Part shown: positions 1 through 8,345 of the stretch, piece after piece
Layout: each line of letters begins with the position of its first letter
Position numbering within the stretch: position 1 is the stretch's first letter
Assembly: GCA_036759545.1 (NCBI GenBank)
Contig: DAIOUL010000004.1
Coordinates: 6,437-70,436 of the forward strand
DNA length: 64,000 nt
DNA from: 66-474 sp036759545
GTDB lineage: Bacteria > Pseudomonadota > Gammaproteobacteria > Xanthomonadales > Rhodanobacteraceae
Direction: 5' to 3'
Made by a program: the position numbers and the translations under genes
The notes under the pieces: model-generated
The model's input: only the letters and a program-made list of their open reading frames with translations
Databases searched by the model: none
What the model was told of the DNA's origin: nothing

Positions 1-1162
1 CATAAAGCGTCGCGGGATCGATCGCATCGCGCACGCGCTGCGCTGGAGCGAGCATGGCCCCGGCGGAACTCTGGATCAATGGCTCCAGCTTGGTATCGGT
101 TGCCGCCGCGAGTTCGAAATGTCCCGCACTGGAAACATTGATCGTGCCGAGCGCCGCCGTCACCGGGTCATCGCGGTTCAAATCGCTGCCGGAAAATCCC
201 AGCACCGCCGGATGCCGGATCGGGGCCGCGTCGGGACTGGGCTGGATGGTCAACGCACGCTCGCGATCGAGCACGACCTGATCCGCATCGAACTGCACGC
301 CCCACGCCTTGAATAGACGCGGCAGGCTCGAAGCGCGGCCCGCGTCCAGCTCGACATCCGGATCGACGAATACCAGCAACTTGCCGCCGCGCAGGACGTA
401 TTGATCGATCGCGTACGCCGCATCATCGGACAGCGCGCGCGGCGCGATAAGCACCAGCACGCGCGTGGCCGGATCTATTTTCTTCAAGCCCTGCGGCTGC
501 AACAGATGCACGTCGAACAATTGCCGCAACAACTGCAACGCCGTCCACGGGCGCTGCGCCTGGCGCGTCAGCGGGTCGATGCCGCCGGCTATGGCCAGCG
601 AACTCAACACGTCCACGCGCGGCCTGGAGTTCTGGCTCAACTCCAGGATCAGCTTGGCGATGTCGTATTCCAGCAGCGGCTCGCGGTCCGGCAGGAAAAA
701 CGGAATCGATCCACTGCGCCCGTCGGCGAGGTTGCGCGCCGCCAGACCGAAATACAGTTTCTCCTCGCCGGTGTTGCCGGGCATCGCGCTCAAGCCCGCG
801 GCGGAGGCGCGGTCCTCGTCTTCCGAGTAGGGCTGCGGGTCGATCACCCGGAAATGGATGTCCCCGTGCGAACGGCGCGCGATTTCCTCCAGCATGTCGC
901 CGACGCGCTGCCGGTACGCGCGCAATTGCGGCAGGTCGCGGCTGGCACGGTCGGAAAAATACAGGGTCAACTGCAAAGGCTGGCGCAATGAGGAGACGAT
1001 GTGCAGCGTGCCCGGCGAAAGCGTGTACAGCTTGTCGGCGGTGAGGTCGATGCGCGCGCCGCGCAGCGCGGTGGAGCTTCCCAGCACCAGCAGGATGTAC
1101 ACCACAGCCAGCAGGACCAGCGCGGCGGTCGAATTCAGGCGTGGACGCTTGCCCCAGTACAC
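1..1162 (-). CDS. GldG-like ABC transporter auxiliary protein (partial, C-terminus outside window)
   Basis: 387 codons are visible and the frame stays open to base 1, so the 3' end is missing. A GTG start at 1160-1162 lies 3 bases beyond the permease stop. An N-terminal hydrophobic segment (about residues 12-30) is followed by a periplasmic-looking region with phrases such as YFSDRA and VRGGKLLVFVDP, typical of the GldG/ABC_transp_aux family found beside GldA/GldF transporters. These proteins are thought to be the extracytoplasmic partner of an ABC-2 exporter. The substrate is unknown. It is the last gene of a three-gene minus-strand operon (ATPase, permease, this gene). Family call from conserved context and sequence character; function inferred. 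Confidence 0.75.
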   Translation of the reverse strand, partial: MYWGKRPRLNSTAALVLLAVVYILLVLGSSTALRGARIDLTADKLYTLSPGTLHIVSSLRQPLQLTLYFSDRASRDLPQLRAYRQRVGDMLEEIARRSHGDIHFRVIDPQPYSEDEDRASAAGLSAMPGNTGEEKLYFGLAARNLADGRSGSIPFFLPDREPLLEYDIAKLILELSQNSRPRVDVLSSLAIAGGIDPLTRQAQRPWTALQLLRQLFDVHLLQPQGLKKIDPATRVLVLIAPRALSDDAAYAIDQYVLRGGKLLVFVDPDVELDAGRASSLPRLFKAWGVQFDADQVVLDRERALTIQPSPDAAPIRHPAVLGFSGSDLNRDDPVTAALGTINVSSAGHFELAAATDTKLEPLIQSSAGAMLAPAQRVRDAIDPATLY

Positions 1163-1165
1163 GCG

Positions 1166-1948
1166 TCAACCTCTCTTCGTATCCAGCACGACCACGCACG
1201 CGGTCAGCCAGAACGCGATCGTCAGGATGAAGTACGCCATGTCGCGCAGGTCCAGCACGCCGCGTGAGATCGCGTTGAAGTGCGAATACAGGCTCAAGTC
1301 CGCCAGCGCATCGGCGAAGGCGGGCCAGCCCAGCGCCTGCAATGGACCCTGCACCAGCGGATAGCCCGCCATCAGCAGCAGGAAGCAGATCGCGACGGTC
1401 AGGATGAAGGCGATCACCTGGCTGCGCGTCAGGGCGGAGACGCATTCTCCGATCGCCAGGAACGCGCCAGCCAGCAGCAGGCTGCCGACATAACCCGCGA
1501 CGATCACGCCATTGTCGGGATTGCCGAGATAGACGACCGTGAGCCACATCGGAAACGTCAACGCCAGCGCGACGCCCACGCAAATCCACGCCGCCAGGAA
1601 TTTTGCGAGCGTAGCCTGCCATGGACGGATCGGCAGGGTCAGCAGCAATTCCAGCGTGCCGCTGCGGCGTTCCTCGGCCCACAACCGCATGGCCACCGCG
1701 GGCACCAGCACCAGATAGAGCCACGGATGAAACTGGAAGAACGGTTGCAGGTCCGCCTGCCCGCGTTCGAAAAAACCGCCCAGGTAAAAAGTGAGCGCAC
1801 CGGCGAGCAACAGAAAGATCACCGTGAACAACCACGCCACCGGCGTGATCAGATAACCGCGCAGCTCGCGCAGCAGCACGCCCGCGAAGGCGCTGCCGTG
1901 CAGGCGCCGGCCGCGGAACAGGTTTTCCTCGGCGCAGCGGTCGTTCAT
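1166..1948 (-). CDS. ABC-2 type transporter permease (GldF-like)
   Basis: 260 residues with about six hydrophobic segments. Early phrases LRGYLITPVAWLF and EERRSGTLELLLTLP are hallmarks of ABC-2/GldF permeases: the first transmembrane helix and the coupling loop that contacts the ATPase. It overlaps the upstream ATPase gene by 4 bases (ATGA), implying translational coupling, and is followed 3 bases later by the GldG-like gene. Together the three would form one inner-membrane ABC complex of the Gld/Nos type. Nothing here indicates gliding motility; the cargo cannot be named from sequence. Confidence 0.88.
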   Translation of the reverse strand: MNDRCAEENLFRGRRLHGSAFAGVLLRELRGYLITPVAWLFTVIFLLLAGALTFYLGGFFERGQADLQPFFQFHPWLYLVLVPAVAMRLWAEERRSGTLELLLTLPIRPWQATLAKFLAAWICVGVALALTFPMWLTVVYLGNPDNGVIVAGYVGSLLLAGAFLAIGECVSALTRSQVIAFILTVAICFLLLMAGYPLVQGPLQALGWPAFADALADLSLYSHFNAISRGVLDLRDMAYFILTIAFWLTACVVVLDTKRG

Positions 1949-2883
1949 GCGGCCTTCGCGGCGGATTCACCTTCGGTGATGCGGCGGAACACTTCATCCA
2001 GCCGCCCGCGTTCCAGTTGCAGTTCGTCCACCTGCACGCGTTGCGCTTCCAGCAAGTGCTGTACTTCGTTGAGGATCTGTCTGCCCGCGCGCGGAAACAC
2101 GGTGACGCGCCCGTCGGCGGGATCGACTTCGACGCTGTCCACTTCCGGCACGCGCGCCAGCAATTCGCGCAGCAGGGCATTGGCCGGTGCGTGGAAACTG
2201 ACCGCGCCGTGATAACGCGACTGCATTTCCAGTTCCGCCGGCGTGCCTTGCGCGCGCAAGCGGCCACCCGCCAGAATTGCGACGCGATTGCAGACCGTGC
2301 GCACTTCGTTCAAGGCGTGCGTGCACAGGATGATCGCGCGGTCGCGCGCCATATCGCGGATCAGCGCGTGCACTTCACGTTGCTGGTTGGGATCGAGGCC
2401 ATCGGTCGGCTCATCCAGTATCAACGCCGGCGGATCGTGCAGCAGCGCCTGCGCCAGACAGACGCGTCGGCGAAACCCTTTCGACAACGTCTCGATCGAC
2501 TGCTCCAGCACCGACTGCAGTTGCAGCAGCGCGATCATCTCGTCCAGCCGGCGATTGCGCGGGATGCCGGTGAGCCCACGCACGCGCGCGACGAAAATCA
2601 GGAACTCGCGCACTTTCATCTCGCCGTAGCTGGGCGCGCCTTCGGGCAAATAACCCAATGCGCGCCGCGCGGAAAGCGGATCGCGCACCACGTCGTGACC
2701 GCACACGCTCGCACGGCCGGAACTCGGCAGCAGGAATCCGGCGATCATGCGCATCGAAGTGGACTTGCCTGCGCCGTTGGGACCGAGCAGGCCGAGCACC
2801 TGCCCCGCCGCCACGCGCAGATTCAAATCCTGCACCGCCTGCAATGCGCCGTAACGCTTGCTCAAGGCTTCCGTTTCGATCAT
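1945..2883 (-). CDS. ABC transporter ATP-binding protein (GldA-like)
   Basis: 312 residues. Walker A GPNGAGKST lies near residue 35, a signature-like LSKGFRRRVCLAQALLHDP near 135, and Walker B LILDEPTDGLDPNQ near 155, followed by the H-loop CTHALNE. The C-terminal approximately 90 residues form the extra domain seen in GldA/NatA-type ATPases of ABC-2 exporters. It is the first gene of the operon with the permease and auxiliary protein. The signature reads LSKGF rather than LSGGQ, which is common in this subfamily. It energises export or membrane processing of an unidentified substrate. Confidence 0.92.
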   Translation of the reverse strand: MIETEALSKRYGALQAVQDLNLRVAAGQVLGLLGPNGAGKSTSMRMIAGFLLPSSGRASVCGHDVVRDPLSARRALGYLPEGAPSYGEMKVREFLIFVARVRGLTGIPRNRRLDEMIALLQLQSVLEQSIETLSKGFRRRVCLAQALLHDPPALILDEPTDGLDPNQQREVHALIRDMARDRAIILCTHALNEVRTVCNRVAILAGGRLRAQGTPAELEMQSRYHGAVSFHAPANALLRELLARVPEVDSVEVDPADGRVTVFPRAGRQILNEVQHLLEAQRVQVDELQLERGRLDEVFRRITEGESAAKAA

Positions 2884-2926
2884 CGGCGGATTGTAATGCG
2901 CCCGCTTGCACGAAAGCCCGAAACAA

Positions 2927-2950
2927 AAAGCCCGCCGTTCGGCGGGCTTT
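2927..2950 (-). terminator. Rho-independent terminator downstream of the SRPBCC gene
   Basis: A perfect 10-bp stem, AAAGCCCGCC (2927-2936) with GGCGGGCTTT (2941-2950), encloses a 4-base loop. Read on the minus strand the stem runs into a T-rich stretch, as expected for termination of the gene ending at 2977. It also insulates the ABC operon that starts at 2883. Confidence 0.88.
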
Positions 2951-2976
2951 CATCGATGCGCTTCGCGAAGAACGGA

Positions 2977-4410
2977 TCAGTGCCGCTTGTGTTTCGCCGA
3001 CTTGGCCTGTTTCTTGTTTTCCTGTTTCTTCGCGTTCTGGTCCGAGCCGTTGGCGGCTTCGGGCGCGTTCGCGTTCCCGCCCTGCCATGCGGCAGGATTC
3101 AGCGGCGGCAGCGGACCGGCCTTGCCGGAAGCCTGCTCCGGGGTTTCCTTCGGCACGTCATTGCCCAGCAGCGGCAGGAACACGCGGAATTGCTGCTGGT
3201 CATACGCGGCGTTGGGCAGCGAAACCAGTTCGTCGTAATAACGGTGCGTGGTGTCGTCGAAGGCATAACCGTGCGTCAGGCAATAGGCCTTCAACGCCAG
3301 GCGCATCAGCGGAATGCCCGCCGGCGTGCCCTGCCAATCGCCTTCCAGTGCGGGACCGCCCGGCAGCATCGCCGCGCGCACGGTTCCGTCCACGACCAGA
3401 TTGCCTTTCGAATCCACCGTGCCCGGCTCGAGATTCGCAGGCGGTGCGCCGGCGGAACTGCCGCTCGCCGGAGCCGCAGCCGAGGCGCCGCTCGCGGGCG
3501 CAGCGGCGGAACTCGCGGTGACCGGCGTGGCGCCGGGCGCGTTCTCCGCCTGCGCGGTCAACTTTGTGAGATCGACGGTCTGGCCGTTGACGGTCAGGCT
3601 GGTCGCATCGATCGGCACCGCGACGTCGAACACGTAGTTTTCGTCGCCGTAATCGGTGGTGAGCGTGATCCGCGGACCGTTCTGATGCACGTTGAGCTTT
3701 TTCAGCGCCGCGTCGATCTGCTGCATTGCCTTGGCGGTGGCGGCGTCCACGTCATCCAGCGTGCGCGGCGCCTGGGTGGACACGAACAGGATCGGCTGCG
3801 CCGGCGTGGCCACGATCCGCATCGGCGTTTTGGTGTAATCGACATTGGGAATCGACGCCATCGTGTCCTGCAAATGATTGAGGCTGTACTGGATCAGCGT
3901 GTCCGGCGCGCCGCGCAGGAAGAAGCGCGAATAGCGGTCCAGCAGGTTCCAGCCGTAGTCCACGTCGTAGGACCAGGAAACCTTGGTCAGGCGCTGGTTG
4001 TTGGTCGGCTCCAGATCCAGCGTGAACAGCTTGTTGTGGCCGCGCCATGCTGCGCTGTCCAGTGCCCAGACGATTTCACCCTTGCCGGTCGGGTCGAGAT
4101 TGCCGGACTGATTGGTGAGCGTGCTCAGCGGAACATTGTCCATGCCGCCGCTCCAGCTCACCTTCGCGCCGGGACCGTACGGGGCGCCGGAAACTTCGAT
4201 CTTCAGGCCCGGATCCTGCTGCTTCAGCACCACCCCCGCGTAATCGTCGAAGCGGCGGAAGTTGTTGAGCAGATCATAGGTCTGATGGGGGTCGTGGCTG
4301 ATCGACAGCGACCGCTCGATGTGGCCGTGCGAAGGCAGGAACACGCCCACGATCACGGCCGCGATGAACACCAGGATGAGGGCCACGATGAATTCGAGCA
4401 CTCGCGTCAT
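2977..4410 (-). CDS. SRPBCC (START-like) protein with GyrI-like segments
   Basis: 477 residues from ATG 4408-4410. The frame stays open further upstream, but that extension is Arg/Ala-rich and lacks protein-like character, while the chosen start gives an ordinary N-terminal membrane anchor (residues 5-26, VLEFIVALILVFIAAVIVG). Residues about 30-180 look like a polyketide-cyclase/START (SRPBCC) fold. A region starting RIVATPAQPILFVS resembles GyrI-like small-molecule-binding domains. An Ala/Ser/Pro-rich insert (about 280-320) splits that region from a second stretch (LPGGPALEGDWQG), and the C-terminus is Lys-rich. Function unknown; probably an inner-membrane-anchored ligand-binding protein. 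Single-gene unit with its own terminator. Confidence 0.72.
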   Translation of the reverse strand: MTRVLEFIVALILVFIAAVIVGVFLPSHGHIERSLSISHDPHQTYDLLNNFRRFDDYAGVVLKQQDPGLKIEVSGAPYGPGAKVSWSGGMDNVPLSTLTNQSGNLDPTGKGEIVWALDSAAWRGHNKLFTLDLEPTNNQRLTKVSWSYDVDYGWNLLDRYSRFFLRGAPDTLIQYSLNHLQDTMASIPNVDYTKTPMRIVATPAQPILFVSTQAPRTLDDVDAATAKAMQQIDAALKKLNVHQNGPRITLTTDYGDENYVFDVAVPIDATSLTVNGQTVDLTKLTAQAENAPGATPVTASSAAAPASGASAAAPASGSSAGAPPANLEPGTVDSKGNLVVDGTVRAAMLPGGPALEGDWQGTPAGIPLMRLALKAYCLTHGYAFDDTTHRYYDELVSLPNAAYDQQQFRVFLPLLGNDVPKETPEQASGKAGPLPPLNPAAWQGGNANAPEAANGSDQNAKKQENKKQAKSAKHKRH

Positions 4411-4590
4411 GCCAGCAATCTCCGCATTTTCTGCATGTCGTGATGCGGGAAGGCGTCCGATATCGCGCGTACCCGCTGCCGCGCACCGTGCACGGCCGAA
4501 ACGCGGATGGTAGCCGCTCCCGGCCCGCGGCGCTATCCGGCCGCCCCGATATTGACGCGGGTTGCACGTTGCCGGCGCGATGGTCGCAGC

Positions 4591-5259
4591 GTGACGGACC
4601 GCCGCAAAGCCCGCTCCGCTGCCGATTCGCCGCGCGTGCCGCTCGCCAAACCGGTGAGCGTGATCCCGCGCGGCCGCCTCTCCGAAGTGCGGCGCGAGGC
4701 GGCGGATTGTCACGCGTGCCCGCTATGGCGTAGCGCCACCCAGACGGTGTTCGGCGAAGGTCCGCAACGCGCGACGATCATGTTGATCGGCGAGCAGCCC
4801 GGAGCGCAGGAAGACATCGAAGGCCGTCCATTCGTCGGACCTGCGGGCCGATTGCTGGACGAAGCACTGGAAGCCGCCGGGCTGGCACGCGAATCGCTCT
4901 ACCTCACCAACACGGTCAAGCATTTCAAATACGAATTGCGCGGCAAACGGCGCCTGCACAAGAGCGCCAATGCGTCCGAGCAGGCGGCATGCCGAATGTG
5001 GCTGGCGGCGGAACTGTTGCGTGTGCGCCCGCGAATCGTGGTCGGATTGGGCGCAATGGCGGCCCAAACGATGTTCGGCAACGCCTTCCGCATCACGCGC
5101 GAACGCGGGCAATGGCGCGACCTGGACGAAAACGTGCGCGGTATCGCCACCTGGCATCCTTCTGCGCTGCTGCGCGCGCCCGATCCGCAAACCCGCGACG
5201 CGATGTTGAAGGAATTGATCGAGGATTTGCGCAAGGTGGCAGCAGCGGCGAAGCGATGA
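4591..5259 (+). CDS. UdgX-type uracil-DNA glycosylase family protein
   Basis: 222 residues from GTG 4591; an ATG at 4507 in frame would add 28 Arg/Pro-rich residues, and the GTG length is nearer that of known UdgX (about 210). Motif A is GEQPGAQED (67-75), motif C is WHPSALL (188 onward), and the loop GKRRLHKS (118-125) carries the His equivalent to the residue with which Mycobacterium smegmatis UdgX attacks C1' of deoxyuridine and becomes covalently attached to DNA. Cys40, Cys43 (CHAC) and Cys134 fit three [4Fe-4S] ligands; a fourth is not obvious. It converges on the imuA-imuB-dnaE2 operon with only 5 bases between stops, so both neighbours handle damaged DNA. No DUF4130 fusion is present. 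Confidence 0.85.
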   Translation: MTDRRKARSAADSPRVPLAKPVSVIPRGRLSEVRREAADCHACPLWRSATQTVFGEGPQRATIMLIGEQPGAQEDIEGRPFVGPAGRLLDEALEAAGLARESLYLTNTVKHFKYELRGKRRLHKSANASEQAACRMWLAAELLRVRPRIVVGLGAMAAQTMFGNAFRITRERGQWRDLDENVRGIATWHPSALLRAPDPQTRDAMLKELIEDLRKVAAAAKR

Positions 5260-5264
5260 TTCGC

Positions 5265-8200
5265 TCAATGAAAATCCCTCGAGCGCACATCCAGCTCGCC
5301 CAGCATGTCGCTGACATCGAACAATCGATGCGCGATCAGATGGCTGACGCCGTCCACGCGTTCCCACCTGCCCTGCACGCCCAGCAGTTTCGCTTCCAGA
5401 TACGGCCGCCACTGGCGCGTGGCGACATCGGCCCAGACGATCACATTGACCGGCCCGTGCTCGTCCTCCAGCGTGATGAAGGTGACGCCGCTGGCGGTTT
5501 GCGGACGCTGGCGTTGCGTCACCAGGCCGGCCAGCCGCACTTCGCTTTCGTGCGGCAGAGCCTGCAACTGCTTCGAATCCAGCCAGCGCTTCGCGCGCAG
5601 CCGAGCGCGCAGCAACTTCAGCGGATGCGGACCCAGCGTCAACCCCGTATGCGCGTAATCGGCATGTACGCCTTCCGCGACGGAGGGCAGCGGCAAATGC
5701 ACGATGGCTTCATCCGGACTGCGATGCTCGAACAGCGGCCGGTGCGCTTCCACGCCGATCGCCGCCCAGTGTGCGCGATGACGATGCCCGGCCAGACCGC
5801 GCAGCGCGCCGGCTTGCGCCAGCAACGTGCGATGCGATGAATCCAGCGCGGCGCGCGCACACAAGTCGGCGACATCGGTGAATGCGCGTTGCACGCGCGC
5901 GGCCATCAATCGTTGCGCCGCCTTTTCCGAACAGCCGCGCACCTGCCGCAGGCCGAGCCGGATCGCCAGCGCGCCACGACGGTCCGCTTCCAGCGTGCAA
6001 TCCCAATCGCTGTAGCGCACGTCCACCGGCAGCACGCGCACGCCGTGGCGCTGCGCGTCCTGCACGATCTGGCTCGGCGCGTAGAAACCCATCGGCTGAC
6101 TGTTGAGCAATGCACACGCGAATGCAGCCGGATGATGACATTTCAGCCACGACGAAGCGTAAGCGAGGATCGCGAAACTCGCGGCGTGGCTTTCCGGAAA
6201 ACCATAACTTCCGAAACCTTTGATCTGGTTGAAAGTGCGCTCGATGAATTCCTCTGTGTAACCGCGCGCCCGCATGCCGTCCTTGATGCGGTCGTAGTGT
6301 TTCTCCAATCCGCCGCGGCGTTTCCATGCGGCCATGTCGCGGCGCAGTTGATCGGCTTCGCCCGGCGTGTAACCGGCCGCGACCATCATCAGGCGCATCA
6401 CCTGTTCCTGGAACAGCGGCACGCCGAGCGTGCGCTTCAGAACAGATTCGGTTTCCGGCGACGGATAGTCGATCTCTTCTTCGCCGCGGCGGCGACGCAG
6501 GTACGGATGCACCATGTCGCCCTGGATCGGTCCCGGCCGAACGATCGCCACCTGGATTACAAGATCATAGAACTCCTTCGGTTTCAGGCGCGGCAGCATG
6601 CTCATCTGCGCACGGCTTTCGATCTGGAACACACCGATGGTGTCGGCGCGCTGGATCATGTCATACGTCCTTTCGTCACCCGGCTCGATGCCCGCGATCG
6701 TGTGATCTCCCTGTCCGTGTTGTTTCAACAGACCGAAACACTTGCGGATGCAGGTCAGCATGCCGAGCGCCAGGCAATCCACTTTCAGCATGCCCATCGC
6801 ATCCAGATCATCCTTGTCCCACTGGATGATGGTGCGATCAGGCATCGCCGCGTTCTCGATCGGCACCAGTTCCGACAGCGGCGCGTCGGACATCACGAAA
6901 CCGCCGACGTGCTGGCTTAGGTGCCGCGGCGTGTCCAGCAGCTGCGCGGTCAACGCGAGCACGCGTTTCAACAGCGGCGAATCCGGATCGAAACCGCGTT
7001 CGCGCAGACGCTGATCCAGTGCGCTCGCGCCGTCCCACCAGCCCACTGCGCGGCTCAACTGATCGACCTGTTCGGGGATGAGGCCCATCGCCTTGCCGAC
7101 GTCGCGCGCCGCGCTTTTGCCGCGATAGCAGATCACGGTGGCGGCCAGCGCCGCGCGCTCGCGTCCGTACTTCTTGTAAATGTATTGAATGACTTCCTCG
7201 CGCCGCTCGTGTTCGAAATCCACGTCGATGTCGGGCGGCTCATTGCGCTCGCGGCTGATGAAACGCTCCATCAGCAGTTCGCTTTCCGCCGGATTCACCT
7301 CGGTGATCCCGAGCGCGTAACACACCGCGGAATTGGCTGCCGAACCGCGGCCCTGGCAGAGGATCCCCTGCGAACGCGCGTAGCGCACCACATCGTGCAC
7401 GGTCAGGAAAAATGCTTCGAATTCCTTGAAAGCGATCAATTCGAGTTCTGATTCGATCCGCTCGTTGACCTTTTCCGGCACGCCTCCGGGCCAGCGCCAT
7501 CGCAGGCCTCGCTCCGTCAATTCGCGCAGCCACGTGGCCGGCGTGTGCCCTTCCGGCACCAGTTCGGCGGGATAGTGGTATTGCACCGCTTCTTTCAAAT
7601 CGAGATTGCAGCGCTCGGCAATCCGCACCGTCTCGTCCAGCAATTCGCGCGGATACAAAGCCGCGAGTTCGACGCGTTTGCGCAGGTGCCGCTCGGCATT
7701 GGGAAACAGCTTTTGTCCGGCTTGCGCGATCGTGGTGCGATGACGGATCGCGGTCAGCGTGTGCTGCAACGGCAGCCGCGCACGCACGTGCATGTGCACG
7801 TCGCCGGCTGCGACCAACGGCAGGCCGAGTTCCGCGCCGATGCGCTGCAAATCCCACAAACGTTTTGCATCATCAGGTCCGCGGTGCAGTTCCACCGCGA
7901 CCCAGGCGCGGTCATCGAAAACATGTTTCATCCAGCGGCCGTGTTCGAGATCCGGCTCGCTTTCAGGAACCCACAACGCCAGCACGCCGAGCATGCCGAC
8001 TTCGAAATCAGCACGCGTCAGCTTGTACTCGCCCTTCTTCGATGCGCGCCGCCCTTGAGTAATCAGCCGGCACAGCGCGGTGTAGCCGGCCTTGTCCTCG
8101 CACAGCAATACGAGTTTCGGACCGTCGCGTAGTGTCACTTCCGCGCCGACGATCAGTTTAATCTCCAATTCGCGCGCGGCCTCCCACGCACGCACGATGC

Positions 8201-8345
8201 CGGCGAGCGAACATTCGTCGGTGATCGCCAGTGCGGTGTAGCCGCACGCCTTGGCGCGCTCGAACAACTCGCGCGCGCTGGATGCGCCGCGCCCGAACGA
8301 GAAGTTCGACAGGCAGTGCAGCTCGGCGTATCCGCACGCGCTCAT
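5265..8345 (-). CDS. dnaE2: Error-prone DNA polymerase DnaE2 (ImuC)
   Basis: 1026 residues from ATG 8343-8345, matching the usual DnaE2 length; a longer in-frame start adds 40 unconvincing residues. The N-terminal PHP domain opens YAELHCLSNFSFGRGAS. The catalytic palm has PPDIDVDFEHERREEVIQY, giving the two-Asp motif, and the C-terminal half holds helix-hairpin-helix and OB-fold segments (VRLAGLVTQRQRP). It is an alpha-type replicative polymerase paralog that lacks a separate exonuclease partner and performs mutagenic translesion synthesis with ImuA and ImuB. Its start overlaps the imuB stop by 4 bases, so it is the third gene of one operon. Confidence 0.96.
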   Translation of the reverse strand: MSACGYAELHCLSNFSFGRGASSARELFERAKACGYTALAITDECSLAGIVRAWEAARELEIKLIVGAEVTLRDGPKLVLLCEDKAGYTALCRLITQGRRASKKGEYKLTRADFEVGMLGVLALWVPESEPDLEHGRWMKHVFDDRAWVAVELHRGPDDAKRLWDLQRIGAELGLPLVAAGDVHMHVRARLPLQHTLTAIRHRTTIAQAGQKLFPNAERHLRKRVELAALYPRELLDETVRIAERCNLDLKEAVQYHYPAELVPEGHTPATWLRELTERGLRWRWPGGVPEKVNERIESELELIAFKEFEAFFLTVHDVVRYARSQGILCQGRGSAANSAVCYALGITEVNPAESELLMERFISRERNEPPDIDVDFEHERREEVIQYIYKKYGRERAALAATVICYRGKSAARDVGKAMGLIPEQVDQLSRAVGWWDGASALDQRLRERGFDPDSPLLKRVLALTAQLLDTPRHLSQHVGGFVMSDAPLSELVPIENAAMPDRTIIQWDKDDLDAMGMLKVDCLALGMLTCIRKCFGLLKQHGQGDHTIAGIEPGDERTYDMIQRADTIGVFQIESRAQMSMLPRLKPKEFYDLVIQVAIVRPGPIQGDMVHPYLRRRRGEEEIDYPSPETESVLKRTLGVPLFQEQVMRLMMVAAGYTPGEADQLRRDMAAWKRRGGLEKHYDRIKDGMRARGYTEEFIERTFNQIKGFGSYGFPESHAASFAILAYASSWLKCHHPAAFACALLNSQPMGFYAPSQIVQDAQRHGVRVLPVDVRYSDWDCTLEADRRGALAIRLGLRQVRGCSEKAAQRLMAARVQRAFTDVADLCARAALDSSHRTLLAQAGALRGLAGHRHRAHWAAIGVEAHRPLFEHRSPDEAIVHLPLPSVAEGVHADYAHTGLTLGPHPLKLLRARLRAKRWLDSKQLQALPHESEVRLAGLVTQRQRPQTASGVTFITLEDEHGPVNVIVWADVATRQWRPYLEAKLLGVQGRWERVDGVSHLIAHRLFDVSDMLGELDVRSRDFH

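Noticed and set aside
423..2267. 614-codon minus-strand frame overlapping the ABC permease
   Set aside because: It is out of frame with the permease and ATPase, whose motifs are unambiguous; Arg/Pro-rich shadow.
2017..4443. Long plus-strand open frame (808 codons) across the ABC ATPase and SRPBCC genes
   Set aside because: Antisense shadow of GC-rich coding sequence: Arg/His/Gln-rich composition, no domain, and it covers a terminator and two well-supported genes.
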